A stretch of DNA of 64,000 nucleotides from Pectobacterium versatile (GCF_020166435.1 NZ_JAINZP010000018.1:22109-86108); one strand, 5' to 3'; positions 40,561-51,604 are shown, counted from the stretch's first letter. The notes: generated by a model not told the origin, from the letters alone. A program made the numbers and translations.

Positions 40561-42486
40561 CTACAGTGAATATTTTTTCAGCTCATCCGTGATAGGGACT
40601 GATGTGGCAAAAAAATCGCCTTGCCCACCATAAACGCCCTTACCCAACAACATTCGCCACTCCTCTTTGGTGCGCACACCCGCGGCAAACACTCGCGTTT
40701 GTGTCCCTTTACACGCCTCGGTCAGACTCTGTACAAAGAGCTGATTTTCTGGGCGGCGTTCAAGGCTGCGCACCAAACCGGGATGAAGCTTGATGACTTC
40801 CACGGGAAGTGACTTGATATACGTCGTGCTGACCAACGTAAGACCTGCCTGCGTCACCGCCAAACGACAACCTAAACCCAGAATCTGATTGAGAATGGGT
40901 CGCAAACGGCCGATATATTGACAAACATCTGCCTCTGCAAGTTCAAATAAAATGCACTGCCGCTGTATTTTCGGACATTGCAGTAACATTTCTCTTAACC
41001 AGCGCAAAAAAGGCTTTTGCAAAAGTGAGTCTACACTCATCGGCAAAGCCAGCGTTTCTCCGGGCCAGTTCGCTGACAAATCAACAATCCGAGCCACAAG
41101 CTGCCGATCATAGCTAGTCGCTAGCCCTAATTGTTGAACCAACGGCATATATTCCGATGTGAGCAATTCCTGCTCACCATCATAAATCCGGCTCATCATT
41201 TCACGATGATGCACAACGCCCTCTTTGGTGACAGCAGGTTTTTGATACAGGCGCGGGCCGCCACGTGCCAAGGTTTGTTCCAACAAAGTCCGCCATTTTA
41301 CGCTGCCGCGGCTCTTGTCTGGCACCTGCCTGTCAAACACACACCAGCTGTTACCGCCCTGCAATACCGCATTACGCGTCGCGTCTTCCACACTTTCCAT
41401 TACCTGCTCAGCGCTTTGCCCGCCGCGATAGGCGCAGATACCAATGTGGAGTACCTCCTCCCGATCGATCAACGGACAGGTGGGGAGAATATCAATGGCT
41501 TTCACCAACTGTGTGGCAATCGCATTAGCTTCTTTCAGCGTTCGGTGGGGAAGTAATACCGTGAAATCGCTGCTAAAATAACGTGCCAACAGCGCAGAGG
41601 GATAGCGCATGACAAACGTTGATAGCAGATTGACTAGCGTGAACCGATACTCCTGAAGCACACCGCTGTAACCGTGTGTTTCCTGCAAGATTTCAAAATC
41701 CGGCACGCGGATCATCATGACGACGCCGTGCGTCCCTACCTCTTCGCCATCTTCCAGCTGTGTGGTCAATTGATTATCAAAAAACAAACGATTACTCAGC
41801 CCGGTTTCAGCATCCTGCGCGGCGAAAGCGCGGATTAAGGTATCAACACGCCCGCGTTCCTCACGCGCTTCCACTAAATCAGACAGCAGTTGATCGAGCG
41901 CCCCGCTGGTCTTGACCGGCCATTCACGTACCGACCCCTGCATAACCGATTCACGCTCGCCCTTGAGAATACGCTGTGCACGTTTTTCCAACTCTTCCTG
42001 TCCGGCAGCCTGACGGCGCAACCAGCGAATGGAGAAGTACAGTATCAGGAGCATCAAGCCCGCAGCGAGCAGCACCGATAGCGTCGACACCACGAAACGC
42101 GGTAAACCAATCAGCGGATCGACATATTTTAAGGCGATCGTCATGTTCAAATGATGCATCAGCGGAAATTCGACCTCATGATAGAGGTGCGTGCGTTCCC
42201 AACCGGCCTCGGGCAGCTGTATTGAATAGAGGGTCGAATCGTTATCCTGAATATCCAACGCCACAATGCCTGCCGTCTTCATCATTCCCGGCAGCCAATA
42301 TTGGATATTTTCGGGCGATTGCACTAATAACGCCTGATCGATACTGGCCGTGACCTCGCGTAGCTGCTGCTCGGTTCGCAACTGGCTATAATAACAGAGG
42401 CTAAATATGCTACTGAAAAGCATAAGAAAAATGGCGAGAACCGTCAGCAATACTATGAGTATCGAGAACCTGGTCGTAAATCCCAT
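40561..42486 (-). CDS. csrD: RNase E specificity factor CsrD
   Basis: CsrD targets the small RNAs CsrB and CsrC for RNase E decay and so raises free CsrA/RsmA. In soft-rot bacteria this pathway controls plant cell-wall-degrading enzymes. The 641-residue protein has two membrane helices (about 8-28 and 135-155). A degenerate GGDEF domain follows (starting near DAETGLSNRLFF; the active site reads SSDF, so no cyclase activity is expected). The EAL domain is also degenerate (ELAEAD, about 400-641). The regulatory role is taken from the E. coli homologue. Confidence 0.93.
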   Translation of the reverse strand: MGFTTRFSILIVLLTVLAIFLMLFSSIFSLCYYSQLRTEQQLREVTASIDQALLVQSPENIQYWLPGMMKTAGIVALDIQDNDSTLYSIQLPEAGWERTHLYHEVEFPLMHHLNMTIALKYVDPLIGLPRFVVSTLSVLLAAGLMLLILYFSIRWLRRQAAGQEELEKRAQRILKGERESVMQGSVREWPVKTSGALDQLLSDLVEAREERGRVDTLIRAFAAQDAETGLSNRLFFDNQLTTQLEDGEEVGTHGVVMMIRVPDFEILQETHGYSGVLQEYRFTLVNLLSTFVMRYPSALLARYFSSDFTVLLPHRTLKEANAIATQLVKAIDILPTCPLIDREEVLHIGICAYRGGQSAEQVMESVEDATRNAVLQGGNSWCVFDRQVPDKSRGSVKWRTLLEQTLARGGPRLYQKPAVTKEGVVHHREMMSRIYDGEQELLTSEYMPLVQQLGLATSYDRQLVARIVDLSANWPGETLALPMSVDSLLQKPFLRWLREMLLQCPKIQRQCILFELAEADVCQYIGRLRPILNQILGLGCRLAVTQAGLTLVSTTYIKSLPVEVIKLHPGLVRSLERRPENQLFVQSLTEACKGTQTRVFAAGVRTKEEWRMLLGKGVYGGQGDFFATSVPITDELKKYSL

Positions 42487-42613
42487 CCCTGCGTCCTATT
42501 CCAAATAATTGTTATTTCTGCAAGTTTGTTGTTTTTTATCAGTTCGCATAGGCCAGCTACATAGTACCTTCATTAACAACAGTATCTTATTAACAAATAG
42601 TACCTGTAATAAC

Positions 42614-42814
42614 TATACCCTAAATAATTCAAGTTGCAGGAAGGCGGCGAGTGAGGACATCCCGATGAGCTTACTCAAATAAGTGATTTGGGTGACAAAT
42701 CTGCCGGGAGCAGATTTGAACGCTGCTAGCAGCGGCCCTTAGGGCGAGGCCCACGACGGGCCGAGTATTTAAGCGATGCCAACGCACATGCAGCTTGAAA
42801 TATGACGGGCATAT
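42614..42814 (+). repeat. ERIC element with one inserted four-hairpin module
   Basis: The ends are TATACCCTAAATAATTCAAG and CTTGAAATATGACGGGCATA, with an ERIC core CGATGAGCTTACTCAAATAA. The insert after the core (about 42693-42768) folds as AAATCTGC/GCAGATTT, CGCTGC/GCAGCG, CCC/GGG and GGCCC/GGGCC. It lies in the 377-bp gap between csrD and acuI, which are divergent; the rest of the gap holds their promoters and I see no gene there. Confidence 0.92.
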
Positions 42815-42863
42815 AGTCGTTAATGACTTCCCCCATTTTTCATCCTGCTACAGGAGATAGCCC

Positions 42864-43841
42864 ATGCAGGCTTTAGTTCTTGAACAGTCAGACGGACTGA
42901 CCCACGCTCAGATTCGCGAGATTGACGCGGAGCAGCTTCCCGCTGGGGATGTGACTGTTGATATCAGTTGGTCCAGTATTAATTATAAAGATGCGCTTGC
43001 CATTACTGGCAAAGGCAAAATTATTCGTAACTTCCCGATGGTTCCTGGGATCGACTTCGTAGGTACAGTACGCCACAGCGACAGCGATCGGTTTAGCGTC
43101 GGCCAACCTGTAATCCTGACGGGTTGGGGCGTAGGTGAAAACCACTGGGGCGGTTTGGCACAACAGGCGTGCGTGAAAAGCGATTGGCTGGTCCCTCTGC
43201 CCGCGTCGCTGGATGCGCGTAAAGCCATGATTCTTGGCACCGCAGGCTTTACCGCAATGCTGTGCGTGATGGCGCTGGAAGACGGTGCCATCACCCCGGA
43301 AAGCGGCGACATTATTGTGACAGGTGCCAGCGGCGGCGTCGGCAGCACGGCAGTCGCCCTGCTTGCAGAGCTAGGCTATCAGGTTACTGCCGTCAGCGGC
43401 CGTGCCGACAACACTGATTATCTGAAAAAATTGGGTGCCAAACAGGTGTTGGATCGCAGCGAATTCAGTGGCAGCCCTCGCCCGCTAGAGAAACAACGTT
43501 GGGCTGGCGCGGTTGATACCGTCGGCGACAACGTGCTGGCGACGCTGCTGGCGCAGATGGATTACAACGCGACGGTTGCCGCGTGCGGTCTGGCTGGCGG
43601 TATTGCTCTGCCAACGACCGTGATGCCATTTATTTTACGCAATGTTCGCCTGCAAGGCGTGGATTCCGTGATGGCACCACTGGCGCGCCGTCAGCAAGCG
43701 TGGGTGCGTCTGGCTGCCATCCTGCCTGAGTCGTTCTATCAGCAAGTCACGCAGGAAATCGGGTTGGAAGACGTCCCTGCCGTTGCCGTTGCCCTGCTGG
43801 AAAACAAAGTCACTGGCCGTACGCTGGTGAAAATCAGCTAA
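42864..43841 (+). CDS. acuI: Acrylyl-CoA reductase AcuI (YhdH)
   Basis: AcuI is an NADPH-dependent medium-chain reductase that converts toxic acryloyl-CoA to propionyl-CoA. The 325-residue protein has the MDR GroES-like N-terminal part (ITGKGKIIRNFPMVPGIDFVG) and a Rossmann motif VTGASGGVGSTAVALLAELG near residue 153. It has no zinc-binding signature, as expected for this subfamily. CAGGAGA precedes the ATG. It is a single gene, divergent from csrD. Confidence 0.93.
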   Translation: MQALVLEQSDGLTHAQIREIDAEQLPAGDVTVDISWSSINYKDALAITGKGKIIRNFPMVPGIDFVGTVRHSDSDRFSVGQPVILTGWGVGENHWGGLAQQACVKSDWLVPLPASLDARKAMILGTAGFTAMLCVMALEDGAITPESGDIIVTGASGGVGSTAVALLAELGYQVTAVSGRADNTDYLKKLGAKQVLDRSEFSGSPRPLEKQRWAGAVDTVGDNVLATLLAQMDYNATVAACGLAGGIALPTTVMPFILRNVRLQGVDSVMAPLARRQQAWVRLAAILPESFYQQVTQEIGLEDVPAVAVALLENKVTGRTLVKIS

Positions 43842-43916
43842 CACTTTTCGTTGACGTATTAATTTGCGGAACGAAAACGGTGATAATGGAATAAAAGAGT
43901 AAAGCGTCCGCGACAG

Positions 43917-43991
43917 GGACAAAGGCGTCAGGAACGCCTTTGAACGTCGCTTGCGACGGCCCTGAAAGGGTGAATCTCAGGGATGAGATTC
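43917..43991 (+). repeat. Stand-alone four-hairpin module without ERIC ends
   Basis: Four perfect stems follow each other: AAAGGCGT/ACGCCTTT (43921-43941), CGTCGC/GCGACG (43945-43958), CCCT/AGGG (43960-43970) and GAATCTCA/TGAGATTC (43972-43991). The order and spacing match the modules found inside long ERIC copies, with different stem sequences. No ERIC ends or core are nearby. The remaining part of the 379-bp gap between acuI and msrP has no gene I can support. Confidence 0.8.
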
Positions 43992-44220
43992 ATATCTGCG
44001 CGGCTCGAGCGTACATGGATGTATTCACAGCGTCTTTACGATCTATCCATTATCATCGCCCAACGCATTATCAGTAATCTTGAGCGCTGTTACACCCTGC
44101 AAAAAAGTATTTCATCTCGCCTGTCGCAGTTTCTACCGCAAGTCATCTATAACTAAGTGAACGGTAAGCATTAAAAACGCCACTTTGCGTCAACAATAAT
44201 AATGACTGGCGGGAGTTCAC

Positions 44221-45222
44221 ATGCACAAACATCGCAAATTCACGGAAGCCGACGTTACCCCGGAATCCCTCTTCTATCAGCGTCGACGCGTATTAAAAGC
44301 GCTGGGTATTTCCGCTGCGGCGCTCTCACTGCCGTTTTCTGCACAGGCTGATCTGCTGGCCTGGTTTAAAGGCGGCGATAAACCCAAAGCGCCACCGGGT
44401 AAACCGCTCACGTTTAGCCAACCCGCCGACTGGAAGCTCGATCTGCCACTCACGCCGGAAGATAAAGTTACGGGCTATAACAACTTCTATGAATTCGGGT
44501 TGGACAAAGCCGATCCGGCGGCCAATGCGGGCGGGTTAAAAACCGAAGGCTGGACCGTTAAGATAGACGGTGACGTCGCTAAGCCTCTCACGCTAGATAT
44601 CGACGATTTGCTAAAACGCTTTCCATTGGAAGAACGGATCTATCGTTTCCGCTGCGTCGAGGCGTGGTCGATGGTGATTCCGTGGATCGGCTTTGAGCTG
44701 GCCAAGTTGATTAAATTCGCCGAACCCACCAGCAACGCACGATATGTGGCGTTTCAGACGCTTTACGACCCAGAACAGATGCCGGGGCAAAAAGATCGCT
44801 TCATGGGCGGCGGGCTGGACTATCCCTATGTAGAAGGGCTGCGGATGGATGAAGCCATGAATCCCCTGGCACTGCTGGCCGTCGGCGTCTACGGCAAGAC
44901 GTTGCCGCCGCAGAACGGTGCGCCCATCCGGTTAGTTACACCGTGGAAATACGGCTTCAAGAACATCAAATCCATCGTACATATCCGGCTCACTCGTGAG
45001 AAGCCGCCCTGCACGTGGAATCTGGCGGCTCCAGACGAGTATGGCTTCTATGCCAACGTTAACCCGCATGTGGATCACCCCCGCTGGTCGCAGGCGACAG
45101 AGCGCGTCATTGGCTCAGGTGGTTTGCTTAACGTTGAACGTCAACCCACGCTGCTGTTCAACGGCTATGCCGATCAGGTCGCCTCGCTGTATCGCGGCCT
45201 GAATCTGCGCGACAACTTTTAG
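44221..45222 (+). CDS. msrP: Periplasmic methionine sulfoxide reductase catalytic subunit MsrP (YedY)
   Basis: MsrP is a molybdenum-cofactor enzyme that repairs oxidised methionines in periplasmic proteins, receiving electrons from the membrane subunit MsrQ. The 333-residue protein has a twin-arginine signal (R21-R23 in RRRVLKALG, then a hydrophobic stretch ending AQA). The molybdenum-ligating cysteine is C145 in FRCVEAWSM. msrQ follows 57 bp downstream. In E. coli the pair is elsewhere on the chromosome, but linkage to each other is universal. Confidence 0.97.
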   Translation: MHKHRKFTEADVTPESLFYQRRRVLKALGISAAALSLPFSAQADLLAWFKGGDKPKAPPGKPLTFSQPADWKLDLPLTPEDKVTGYNNFYEFGLDKADPAANAGGLKTEGWTVKIDGDVAKPLTLDIDDLLKRFPLEERIYRFRCVEAWSMVIPWIGFELAKLIKFAEPTSNARYVAFQTLYDPEQMPGQKDRFMGGGLDYPYVEGLRMDEAMNPLALLAVGVYGKTLPPQNGAPIRLVTPWKYGFKNIKSIVHIRLTREKPPCTWNLAAPDEYGFYANVNPHVDHPRWSQATERVIGSGGLLNVERQPTLLFNGYADQVASLYRGLNLRDNF

Positions 45223-45279
45223 CTAATAACACAAAACTTCTCGCTACAGCATCCTGTCAGGATAGGGATCCACATCAGT

Positions 45280-45879
45280 ATGAGACTGACGTTACAACAC
45301 ATTAACGGGCTAAAAGTGCTACTCCATCTGGCTGGTTTTCTGCCACTGCTGTGGCTGATATTGTCAGTTGACCAAGGGTGGTTCAGCGCGGACCCAGCCA
45401 AAGATATCCAGCATTTTACCGGCCGAATGGCGCTGAAATTGCTGCTGGCGACGCTGTTGGTCACGCCACTGGCGCGCTACGGTAAACAGCCGCTGCTGAT
45501 TCGCTGCCGACGCCTCCTCGGGCTGTGGTGCTTTTTCTGGGCGACGTTACATCTGGTGAGCTATGCGCTGCTGGAGTTGGGTCTGGATCATCTGGCGCTG
45601 CTGGGAAAAGAACTGATATCCCGGCCGTATCTAACGTTGGGAATCATAAGCTGGCTGATTTTGCTGGCGCTGGCGGTGACCTCACCACAGGTAATGATGC
45701 GCAAGTTGGGATCGCAATGGCAAAAACTGCATAATTTCGTCTATTTAGTCGCCATCCTTGCGCCTATCCACTATCTTTGGTCAGTTAAAACGCTCTCCCC
45801 ACAGCCTATTTTGTACGCGCTCGCGGCGCTGATCTTGCTGTTGTTACGTTATAAGAAATTTCGCCAATGGTGGCGCTAA
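45280..45879 (+). CDS. msrQ: Heme-binding membrane subunit MsrQ (YedZ)
   Basis: MsrQ is a heme b membrane protein that passes electrons from quinones or flavin reductase to MsrP. The 199-residue protein shows about six hydrophobic helices and conserved histidines ([23 protein letters not shown]) of the ferric-reductase-like domain. It sits directly downstream of msrP on the same strand. Confidence 0.95.
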   Translation: MRLTLQHINGLKVLLHLAGFLPLLWLILSVDQGWFSADPAKDIQHFTGRMALKLLLATLLVTPLARYGKQPLLIRCRRLLGLWCFFWATLHLVSYALLELGLDHLALLGKELISRPYLTLGIISWLILLALAVTSPQVMMRKLGSQWQKLHNFVYLVAILAPIHYLWSVKTLSPQPILYALAALILLLLRYKKFRQWWR

Positions 45880-46004
45880 ACGCCGCAGCAACACAGGAAA
45901 AGCAGGTTACGGACCGCAGTGAAATTCACGCCTTCTCACGGTCTGGTGCAGGAATATCTCCGCAGATAAGACCAGTATTTAGCTGCGAATTGCCACGATA
46001 TGGT

Positions 46005-46010
46005 TATAAT
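46005..46010 (+). promoter_or_regulatory. Candidate -10 box upstream of aroQ-accBC
   Basis: A perfect TATAAT preceded by TGGT lies about 124 bp before the aroQ ATG. The -35 match at 16 bp spacing (CTGCGA) is weak. It could start an aroQ-accB-accC transcript; all three genes run on the plus strand with short gaps. Confidence 0.4.
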
Positions 46011-46133
46011 GCACGACTTTAATTTCTCGGGCCGGACAATTTGCGTCACGAAAGGTGACAAACGAATAGCTTCGCGCTATTTTGTGCGACACGGTTTTGG
46101 CAATCTTGGTCAATCGCGGGAGATAGCAGCACA

Positions 46134-46586
46134 ATGGCAGAAAAGTTTCACATTTTGCTCTTGAACGGTCCAAACCTGAATCTGCTAGGAACCCGGGAGC
46201 CCGACAAATACGGTAACACGACGTTAGCAGACATTGTCAGCGGGCTGGAAACACAGGCGCAGGCATTGAACGTGAAGTTTTCCCATCTGCAATCCAATGC
46301 GGAACATGTCCTGATCGATACCATCCATCAGGCCAGAGGAAACACAGACTTCATTCTGATTAACCCAGCGGCATTTACCCACACCAGCGTTGCGCTGCGT
46401 GATGCCCTGCTGGCAGTCGCGATTCCGTTTATCGAAATTCATCTGTCCAACGTGCACGCACGTGAGCCTTTTCGTCATCATTCCTACCTTTCTGATGTTG
46501 CGGTAGGCGTGATATGTGGCCTGGGGGCAGATGGTTATCAGTATGCTTTACAGACGGCGGTAAAACGCCTGTCAACTTCCAATTAA
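46134..46586 (+). CDS. aroQ: Type II 3-dehydroquinate dehydratase AroQ
   Basis: AroQ converts 3-dehydroquinate to 3-dehydroshikimate in the shikimate pathway. The 150-residue length and the motifs [15 protein letters not shown] near the N-terminus, [17 protein letters not shown] and [14 protein letters not shown] identify the dodecameric type II enzyme. E. coli K-12 has only the unrelated type I AroD, whereas this arrangement upstream of accB occurs in many other gammaproteobacteria. accB begins 24 bp later. Confidence 0.96.
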   Translation: MAEKFHILLLNGPNLNLLGTREPDKYGNTTLADIVSGLETQAQALNVKFSHLQSNAEHVLIDTIHQARGNTDFILINPAAFTHTSVALRDALLAVAIPFIEIHLSNVHAREPFRHHSYLSDVAVGVICGLGADGYQYALQTAVKRLSTSN

Positions 46587-46610
46587 ACAAAAGAGTACGG
46601 AACCACATCC

Positions 46611-47078
46611 ATGGATATTCGTAAAATCAAAAAACTGATCGAACTGGTTGAAGAGTCCGGCATCGCCGAACTGGAAATTTCTGAAGGTGAAGAATCAGTA
46701 CGTATCAGTCGTGCCCCAGCAGCGGTTAACTACCCGATGATGCAACAGGCTTACGCTACGCCAATGATGCAGCCACAGCCTGCTCTGGCTGCCGCCGTTG
46801 CACCAGCGCCAGTGGAAGCTCCTGCCGCACCGGCTGCCATCAGTGGACACATCGTTCGTTCTCCAATGGTTGGAACCTTCTATCGCACCCCAAGCCCGGA
46901 TGCTAAAGCGTTCGTGGAAGTAGGTCAGCGCGTCAACGTTGGCGATACCCTGTGCATCGTCGAAGCCATGAAAATGATGAACCAGATCGAAGCCGACAAA
47001 GCGGGCGTGGTGAAAGCCATTCTGCTCGAAAGCGGTCAGCCGGTCGAATTTGACGAGCCACTGGTTGTCATCGAATAA
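46611..47078 (+). CDS. accB: Biotin carboxyl carrier protein AccB
   Basis: AccB carries the biotin of acetyl-CoA carboxylase, which makes malonyl-CoA for fatty acid synthesis. The 155-residue protein has the biotinylated lysine K121 in [11 protein letters not shown]. An Ala/Pro-rich flexible linker is at about 55-78, and the characteristic thumb is around residues 90-100. accC follows 11 bp downstream. In E. coli, accB autoregulates the operon. Confidence 0.98.
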   Translation: MDIRKIKKLIELVEESGIAELEISEGEESVRISRAPAAVNYPMMQQAYATPMMQPQPALAAAVAPAPVEAPAAPAAISGHIVRSPMVGTFYRTPSPDAKAFVEVGQRVNVGDTLCIVEAMKMMNQIEADKAGVVKAILLESGQPVEFDEPLVVIE

Positions 47079-47089
47079 CGAGGCTTATC

Positions 47090-48433
47090 ATGCTAGATAA
47101 AATCGTTATCGCTAACCGCGGAGAGATCGCGCTGCGTATTTTGCGTGCCTGTAAAGAGCTGGGCATCAAAACCGTCGCCGTTCACTCCAGTGCGGATCGC
47201 GATTTGAAACACGTATTGCTGGCGGACGAAACCGTGTGTATCGGCCCGGCTCCGTCAACAAAAAGCTATCTGAACATCCCAGCGATTATTTCCGCTGCGG
47301 AAATCACCGGTGCCGTCGCGATTCACCCTGGCTACGGTTTCCTGTCCGAAAATGCGGATTTTGCCGAGCAGGTTGAACGTTCTGGCTTTATCTTCATCGG
47401 CCCACGCGCAGAAACCATTCGCCTGATGGGCGACAAAGTGTCAGCCATCACCGCAATGAAAAAAGCGGGTGTTCCGACCGTACCAGGCTCTGATGGCCCT
47501 CTGACCGACGACATGGACGCTAACCGTGTTCATGCAAAACGCATCGGCTATCCGGTTATCATCAAAGCCTCTGGCGGCGGCGGTGGTCGTGGTATGCGCG
47601 TCGTGCGCAGCGACAAAGAGCTGGAACAATCCATCAACATGACCCGTGCGGAAGCCAAAGCGGCTTTCAACAACGACATGGTTTACATGGAAAAATATCT
47701 GGAAAACCCACGTCACGTGGAAATTCAGATTCTGGCTGATGGTCAGGGCCACGCCGTCTATCTGGCCGAGCGCGACTGTTCCATGCAGCGTCGCCACCAG
47801 AAAGTGGTGGAAGAAGCGCCAGCACCGGGCATTACGGACGAACTGCGTCGTAATATCGGCGAGCGCTGCGCCAAAGCCTGTATCGATATCAACTATCGTG
47901 GTGCGGGTACGTTCGAGTTCCTGTACGAAAACGGTGAGTTCTACTTCATTGAAATGAACACCCGTATTCAGGTGGAACATCCGGTAACCGAAATGATTAC
48001 CGGCGTGGATCTGATCAAAGAGCAGCTGCGCATCGCTGCCGGTCTGCCACTGTCCATCAAGCAGAAAGACGTTAAGGTTCGCGGCCATGCGGTGGAATGC
48101 CGTATCAACGCCGAGGACCCGAACTCGTTCCTGCCAAGCCCGGGTAAAATCACGCGTTTCCACGCGCCGGGTGGCTTTGGTGTCCGTTGGGAATCACATA
48201 TTTACGCCGGTTATACCGTACCGCCGTATTACGATTCCATGATCGGCAAGCTGATCACCTACGGCGAAACCCGGGAAATCGCGATTTCCCGTATGAAGAA
48301 CGCGCTGGCTGAACTGATCATCGATGGCATCAAAACCAACATCGAACTTCAGATAAAGATCATGAGCGATGAGAACTTCCAGAGAGGTGGCACTAACATC
48401 CACTATCTGGAAAAGAAACTCGGCTTGCAGTAA
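47090..48433 (+). CDS. accC: Biotin carboxylase AccC
   Basis: AccC carboxylates the biotin on AccB using ATP and bicarbonate. The 447-residue protein has an ATP-grasp fold with the glycine-rich loop [14 protein letters not shown]. Catalytic residues lie in [14 protein letters not shown], and there is a biotin carboxylase C-terminal domain. It is followed by a strong terminator, so aroQ-accBC or accBC ends here. Confidence 0.98.
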   Translation: MLDKIVIANRGEIALRILRACKELGIKTVAVHSSADRDLKHVLLADETVCIGPAPSTKSYLNIPAIISAAEITGAVAIHPGYGFLSENADFAEQVERSGFIFIGPRAETIRLMGDKVSAITAMKKAGVPTVPGSDGPLTDDMDANRVHAKRIGYPVIIKASGGGGGRGMRVVRSDKELEQSINMTRAEAKAAFNNDMVYMEKYLENPRHVEIQILADGQGHAVYLAERDCSMQRRHQKVVEEAPAPGITDELRRNIGERCAKACIDINYRGAGTFEFLYENGEFYFIEMNTRIQVEHPVTEMITGVDLIKEQLRIAAGLPLSIKQKDVKVRGHAVECRINAEDPNSFLPSPGKITRFHAPGGFGVRWESHIYAGYTVPPYYDSMIGKLITYGETREIAISRMKNALAELIIDGIKTNIELQIKIMSDENFQRGGTNIHYLEKKLGLQ

Positions 48434-48462
48434 ACCCGCACGATTTCAGTCGTGACAATCTC

Positions 48463-48495
48463 AAAGGTCGGTGAAAGCCGACCTTTTGTTTTTCT
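48463..48495 (+). terminator. Rho-independent terminator of accBC
   Basis: A perfect 9-bp stem AAAGGTCGG/CCGACCTTT with a 6-nt loop is followed by TTTTGTTTTTCTG. It begins 30 bp after the accC stop. Confidence 0.9.
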
Positions 48496-48571
48496 GTGAA
48501 TTCTTACTAGTCAATTGGCCCACATGCCGTAAAATTCCCGCTTTCGTCATCACGACGTTCATAACGATATC

Positions 48572-48767
48572 TATACCCTAAATAATTCGAGTTGCAGGAC
48601 AAAACGTTAACGTTTTGAACAACGTGAAGCGTTGACCCTTTAGGGCGATGCTCAGTGATGAGCATCGTAACGCGGCAAGCGAGGGAATCCCGAATCACTT
48701 ACTCAAGTAAGTGATTCGGGTGAGTAAGAGTAGCCAACACACCTGCAGCTTGAAGTATGACGGGTAA
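48572..48767 (+). repeat. ERIC element with one inserted four-hairpin module
   Basis: The ends are TATACCCTAAATAATTCGAG and CTTGAAGTATGACGGGTA, with core ATCACTTACTCAAGTAAGTG. The insert near 48599-48670 folds as AAAACG/CGTTTT, CAACG/CGTTG, CCC/GGG and CGATGCTCA/TGAGCATCG. It ends about 27 bp before yhdT, between the accC terminator and the yhdT-panF unit. I see no gene in this 361-bp gap. Confidence 0.9.
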
Positions 48768-48794
48768 ATGCTCCCATTTACGGTGGAGAAGAAC

Positions 48795-49037
48795 ATGGAT
48801 ACACGCTTTCCTCAGGCGCACAAAGAGGCCCGCTGGGCTTTCGGCCTGACGCTGGTTTATTTAGTGGCCTGGGTGCTTGCCGCCTATTTGCCTGACAACA
48901 CACAAGGGATCACCAGCCTGCCACACTGGTTTGAGATGGCCTGCCTACTGCTGCCGCTCGTGTTTACGCTGCTGTGTTGGCTGATGGTGCGCGTCATTTT
49001 CCGCGATATCTCACTGGAGAGTGACGATGCAAATTGA
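48795..49037 (+). CDS. yhdT: Small inner-membrane protein YhdT (DUF997)
   Basis: This 80-residue protein has two hydrophobic helices (about 16-36 and 48-70). The ATG at 48795 is preceded by GGAGAAGA. An upstream in-frame codon at 48768 would lie in the ERIC tail. The start MDTRF.QAHKEARWA matches E. coli YhdT as I recall it. Function is unknown. Its end overlaps panF, and the two are always linked. Confidence 0.93.
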   Translation: MDTRFPQAHKEARWAFGLTLVYLVAWVLAAYLPDNTQGITSLPHWFEMACLLLPLVFTLLCWLMVRVIFRDISLESDDAN

Positions 49038-50478
49038 AATTTTATTGCCGCTGATTGGCTATCTACTGCTGGTGTTCGGGCTGTCGGTCTATGCGTACCG
49101 TCGCCGTCAGGCGGGTAACTTTCTTAACGAGTATTTCCTCGGCGGCCGCTCAATGGGCGGGTTTGTACTGGCGATGACGCTCATCGGCACTTACGTCAGC
49201 GCCAGCTCTTTTATCGGTGGGCCGGGTGCGGCGTATAAATACGGGCTGGGCTGGGTGCTGCTTTCGATGATCCAGCTTCCTACCATGCTACTGTCGCTGG
49301 GGATTCTGGGGAAAAAATTCGCCATTCTGGCGCGGCGCTACAACGCCATCACGTTGAACGACATGCTGTACGCCCGCTACAACAGCCCGCTGCTGGTCTG
49401 GTTCGCCAGCATCAGCCTGTTGGTCGCGTTTATCGGCGCCATGGCTGTGCAGTTCATCGGCGGCGCACGCCTGCTGGAAACCGCAGCGAACATCCCTTAC
49501 GACATCGGCCTACTGATTTTCGGCGTCACCATCGCGCTATACACCACGTTTGGCGGCTTCCGCGCCAGCGTGCTTAATGATGCGATGCAGGGCATCGTGA
49601 TGCTGATCGGCACCGTCATCCTGCTGGTCGGCGTGATCTATGCCGCCGGCGGCTTGCATAGCGCAGTCGATAAGCTGCAACAGATCGACCCGATGCTGGT
49701 ATCGCCACAGGGCAGCAACGGTATTCTGTCGATGCCGTTTATGGCCTCATTCTGGGTGCTGGTCTGCTTCGGCGTCATCGGCTTGCCGAACACCGCCGTG
49801 CGCTGCATCTCTTATCGCGACAGCAAGGCACTGCACCGTGGAATTATCATCGGCACCATCGTCATCGGCATTCTGATGCTCGGCATGCACTTGGCCGGTG
49901 CGCTGGGCCGCGCCGTGATGCCAAATCTGACGATCCCCGATCAGGTGTTACCGGCGCTGATGGTCACCGTACTGCCGCCGCTGGCCGCTGGGATCTTTCT
50001 CGCTGCGCCAATGGCCGCTATCATGTCCAACATTAATGCGCATTTGCTTCAGGCCTCCGCGACGATCATCAAAGATCTCTATCTCAGCGTGCGCCCGCAG
50101 CAGATCCATAACGAACGCCGCATCAAGATACTGTCCAGCATGACCACCCTGCTGTTGGGCCTACTGGTGCTGCTGGCCTCCTTACGGCCACCGGATATGA
50201 TCATCTGGCTGAATCTGCTGGCGTTTGGCGGGCTGGAAGCGGTGTTCCTGTGGCCTCTGGTACTGGGCCTGTATTGGGAACGCGCGAATGCCGCAGGGGC
50301 GCTTAGCGCCATGTTCACCGGGGCGATTTGCTATACCTTACTGGCTAGCTTCAATCTTCAGTTGGCTGGATATCACCCGATTGTGCCATCGCTGTTACTC
50401 AGCCTGATGGCGTTTATTATTGGCAACCGCTTTGGTCATAATCCACCAGCGCCGGTTGCCGCTTCATCTTCACTTTAA
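49027..50478 (+). CDS. panF: Sodium/pantothenate symporter PanF
   Basis: PanF imports pantothenate with sodium for coenzyme A synthesis. The 483-residue protein belongs to the SSS family, with about 12 to 13 membrane helices. It has the signature [39 protein letters not shown] chose the ATG at 49027. A GTG two codons earlier is possible but gives no better spacing. It overlaps yhdT by 11 bp and is followed by prmA after 17 bp. Confidence 0.96.
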   Translation: MQIEILLPLIGYLLLVFGLSVYAYRRRQAGNFLNEYFLGGRSMGGFVLAMTLIGTYVSASSFIGGPGAAYKYGLGWVLLSMIQLPTMLLSLGILGKKFAILARRYNAITLNDMLYARYNSPLLVWFASISLLVAFIGAMAVQFIGGARLLETAANIPYDIGLLIFGVTIALYTTFGGFRASVLNDAMQGIVMLIGTVILLVGVIYAAGGLHSAVDKLQQIDPMLVSPQGSNGILSMPFMASFWVLVCFGVIGLPNTAVRCISYRDSKALHRGIIIGTIVIGILMLGMHLAGALGRAVMPNLTIPDQVLPALMVTVLPPLAAGIFLAAPMAAIMSNINAHLLQASATIIKDLYLSVRPQQIHNERRIKILSSMTTLLLGLLVLLASLRPPDMIIWLNLLAFGGLEAVFLWPLVLGLYWERANAAGALSAMFTGAICYTLLASFNLQLAGYHPIVPSLLLSLMAFIIGNRFGHNPPAPVAASSSL

Positions 50479-50495
50479 ATGTAATAGAGACTGCT

Positions 50496-51383
50496 ATGCC
50501 GTGGATTCAATTGAAAATAAACACCTCAGGAAAGGTTGCTGAACAACTGGGTGACGTCATGATGGAAAGCGGTGCGGTATCCGTTACGTTTCAGGATACG
50601 CACGATACACCGGTGTTCGAGCCGCTACCGGGCGAGACCCGCCTGTGGGGCGATACTGACGCGATTGCGCTGTACGATGCCGAAACCGATATGAACGCGG
50701 TTATCGCGATGCTGGAGCAAGAGCCGCTGCTGGGCGTGGGTTTTAAACACAAGATCGAGCAGTTGGAAGACAAAGACTGGGAACGCGAGTGGATGGATAA
50801 CTTCCACCCGATGCAGTTCGGCAAACGTCTGTGGATTTGCCCGAGCTGGCGTGAAATTCCTGACCCGAACGCCGTCAACGTGATGCTCGACCCCGGTCTG
50901 GCGTTCGGCACTGGCACCCACCCAACAACCGCACTGTGCCTGCAATGGCTCGACGGGCTGGATCTGGAAGGGAAAACCATCATCGATTTTGGCTGTGGTT
51001 CCGGCATTCTGGCAATTGCCGCCCTGAAACTGGGTGCAGCACGCGCCATCGGGATTGATATCGATCCGCAGGCGATTCAGGCCAGCCGCGATAACGCACA
51101 GCGCAACGGCGTCTCCGAGCGTCTTGAGCTTTACCTGCCGAAAGACCAGCCTGCCGACCTGTCTGCCGATGTCGTCGTTGCCAACATCCTTGCTGGCCCG
51201 CTGCGCGAACTGGCACCGCTGATTAGCGATTTACCTAAAGCAGGCGGTCACCTCGGCCTGTCCGGTGTACTGGCCACGCAGGCCGATGGCGTCGCAGAAG
51301 CCTACGCAGACAAGTTCACGCTCGATCCGGTGGCTGAACGCGAAGAGTGGTGCCGCATTACCGGTCAACGCCGCGCATCGTAA
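50496..51383 (+). CDS. prmA: Ribosomal protein L11 methyltransferase PrmA
   Basis: PrmA trimethylates ribosomal protein L11. The 295-residue protein has a small N-terminal substrate-binding domain and a SAM-dependent Rossmann domain. The motif [18 protein letters not shown] is near residue 164, and NILAGPL serves as motif IV. It lies downstream of panF, as in E. coli, and is followed by a terminator at 51405. Confidence 0.97.
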   Translation: MPWIQLKINTSGKVAEQLGDVMMESGAVSVTFQDTHDTPVFEPLPGETRLWGDTDAIALYDAETDMNAVIAMLEQEPLLGVGFKHKIEQLEDKDWEREWMDNFHPMQFGKRLWICPSWREIPDPNAVNVMLDPGLAFGTGTHPTTALCLQWLDGLDLEGKTIIDFGCGSGILAIAALKLGAARAIGIDIDPQAIQASRDNAQRNGVSERLELYLPKDQPADLSADVVVANILAGPLRELAPLISDLPKAGGHLGLSGVLATQADGVAEAYADKFTLDPVAEREEWCRITGQRRAS

Positions 51384-51404
51384 TAACATTACCCCGCTAG
51401 TCCC

Positions 51405-51436
51405 GCCCACCGTATGTGCAACGGTGGGCACCTTTC
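51405..51436 (+). terminator. Rho-independent terminator of panF-prmA
   Basis: A perfect 9-bp stem GCCCACCGT/ACGGTGGGC with a 7-nt loop is followed by ACCTTTCTTCTT. It begins 22 bp after prmA. Confidence 0.8.
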
Positions 51437-51478
51437 TTCTTGCTATATCTCACGATTGATCCCAATAAACTGGCGTAT

Positions 51479-51604
<126 letters not shown>

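Noticed and set aside
40561..42486. CsrD as an active cyclic-di-GMP cyclase or phosphodiesterase
   Set aside because: The GGDEF site reads SSDF and the EAL motif reads ELAEAD, both degenerate, as in known CsrD proteins.
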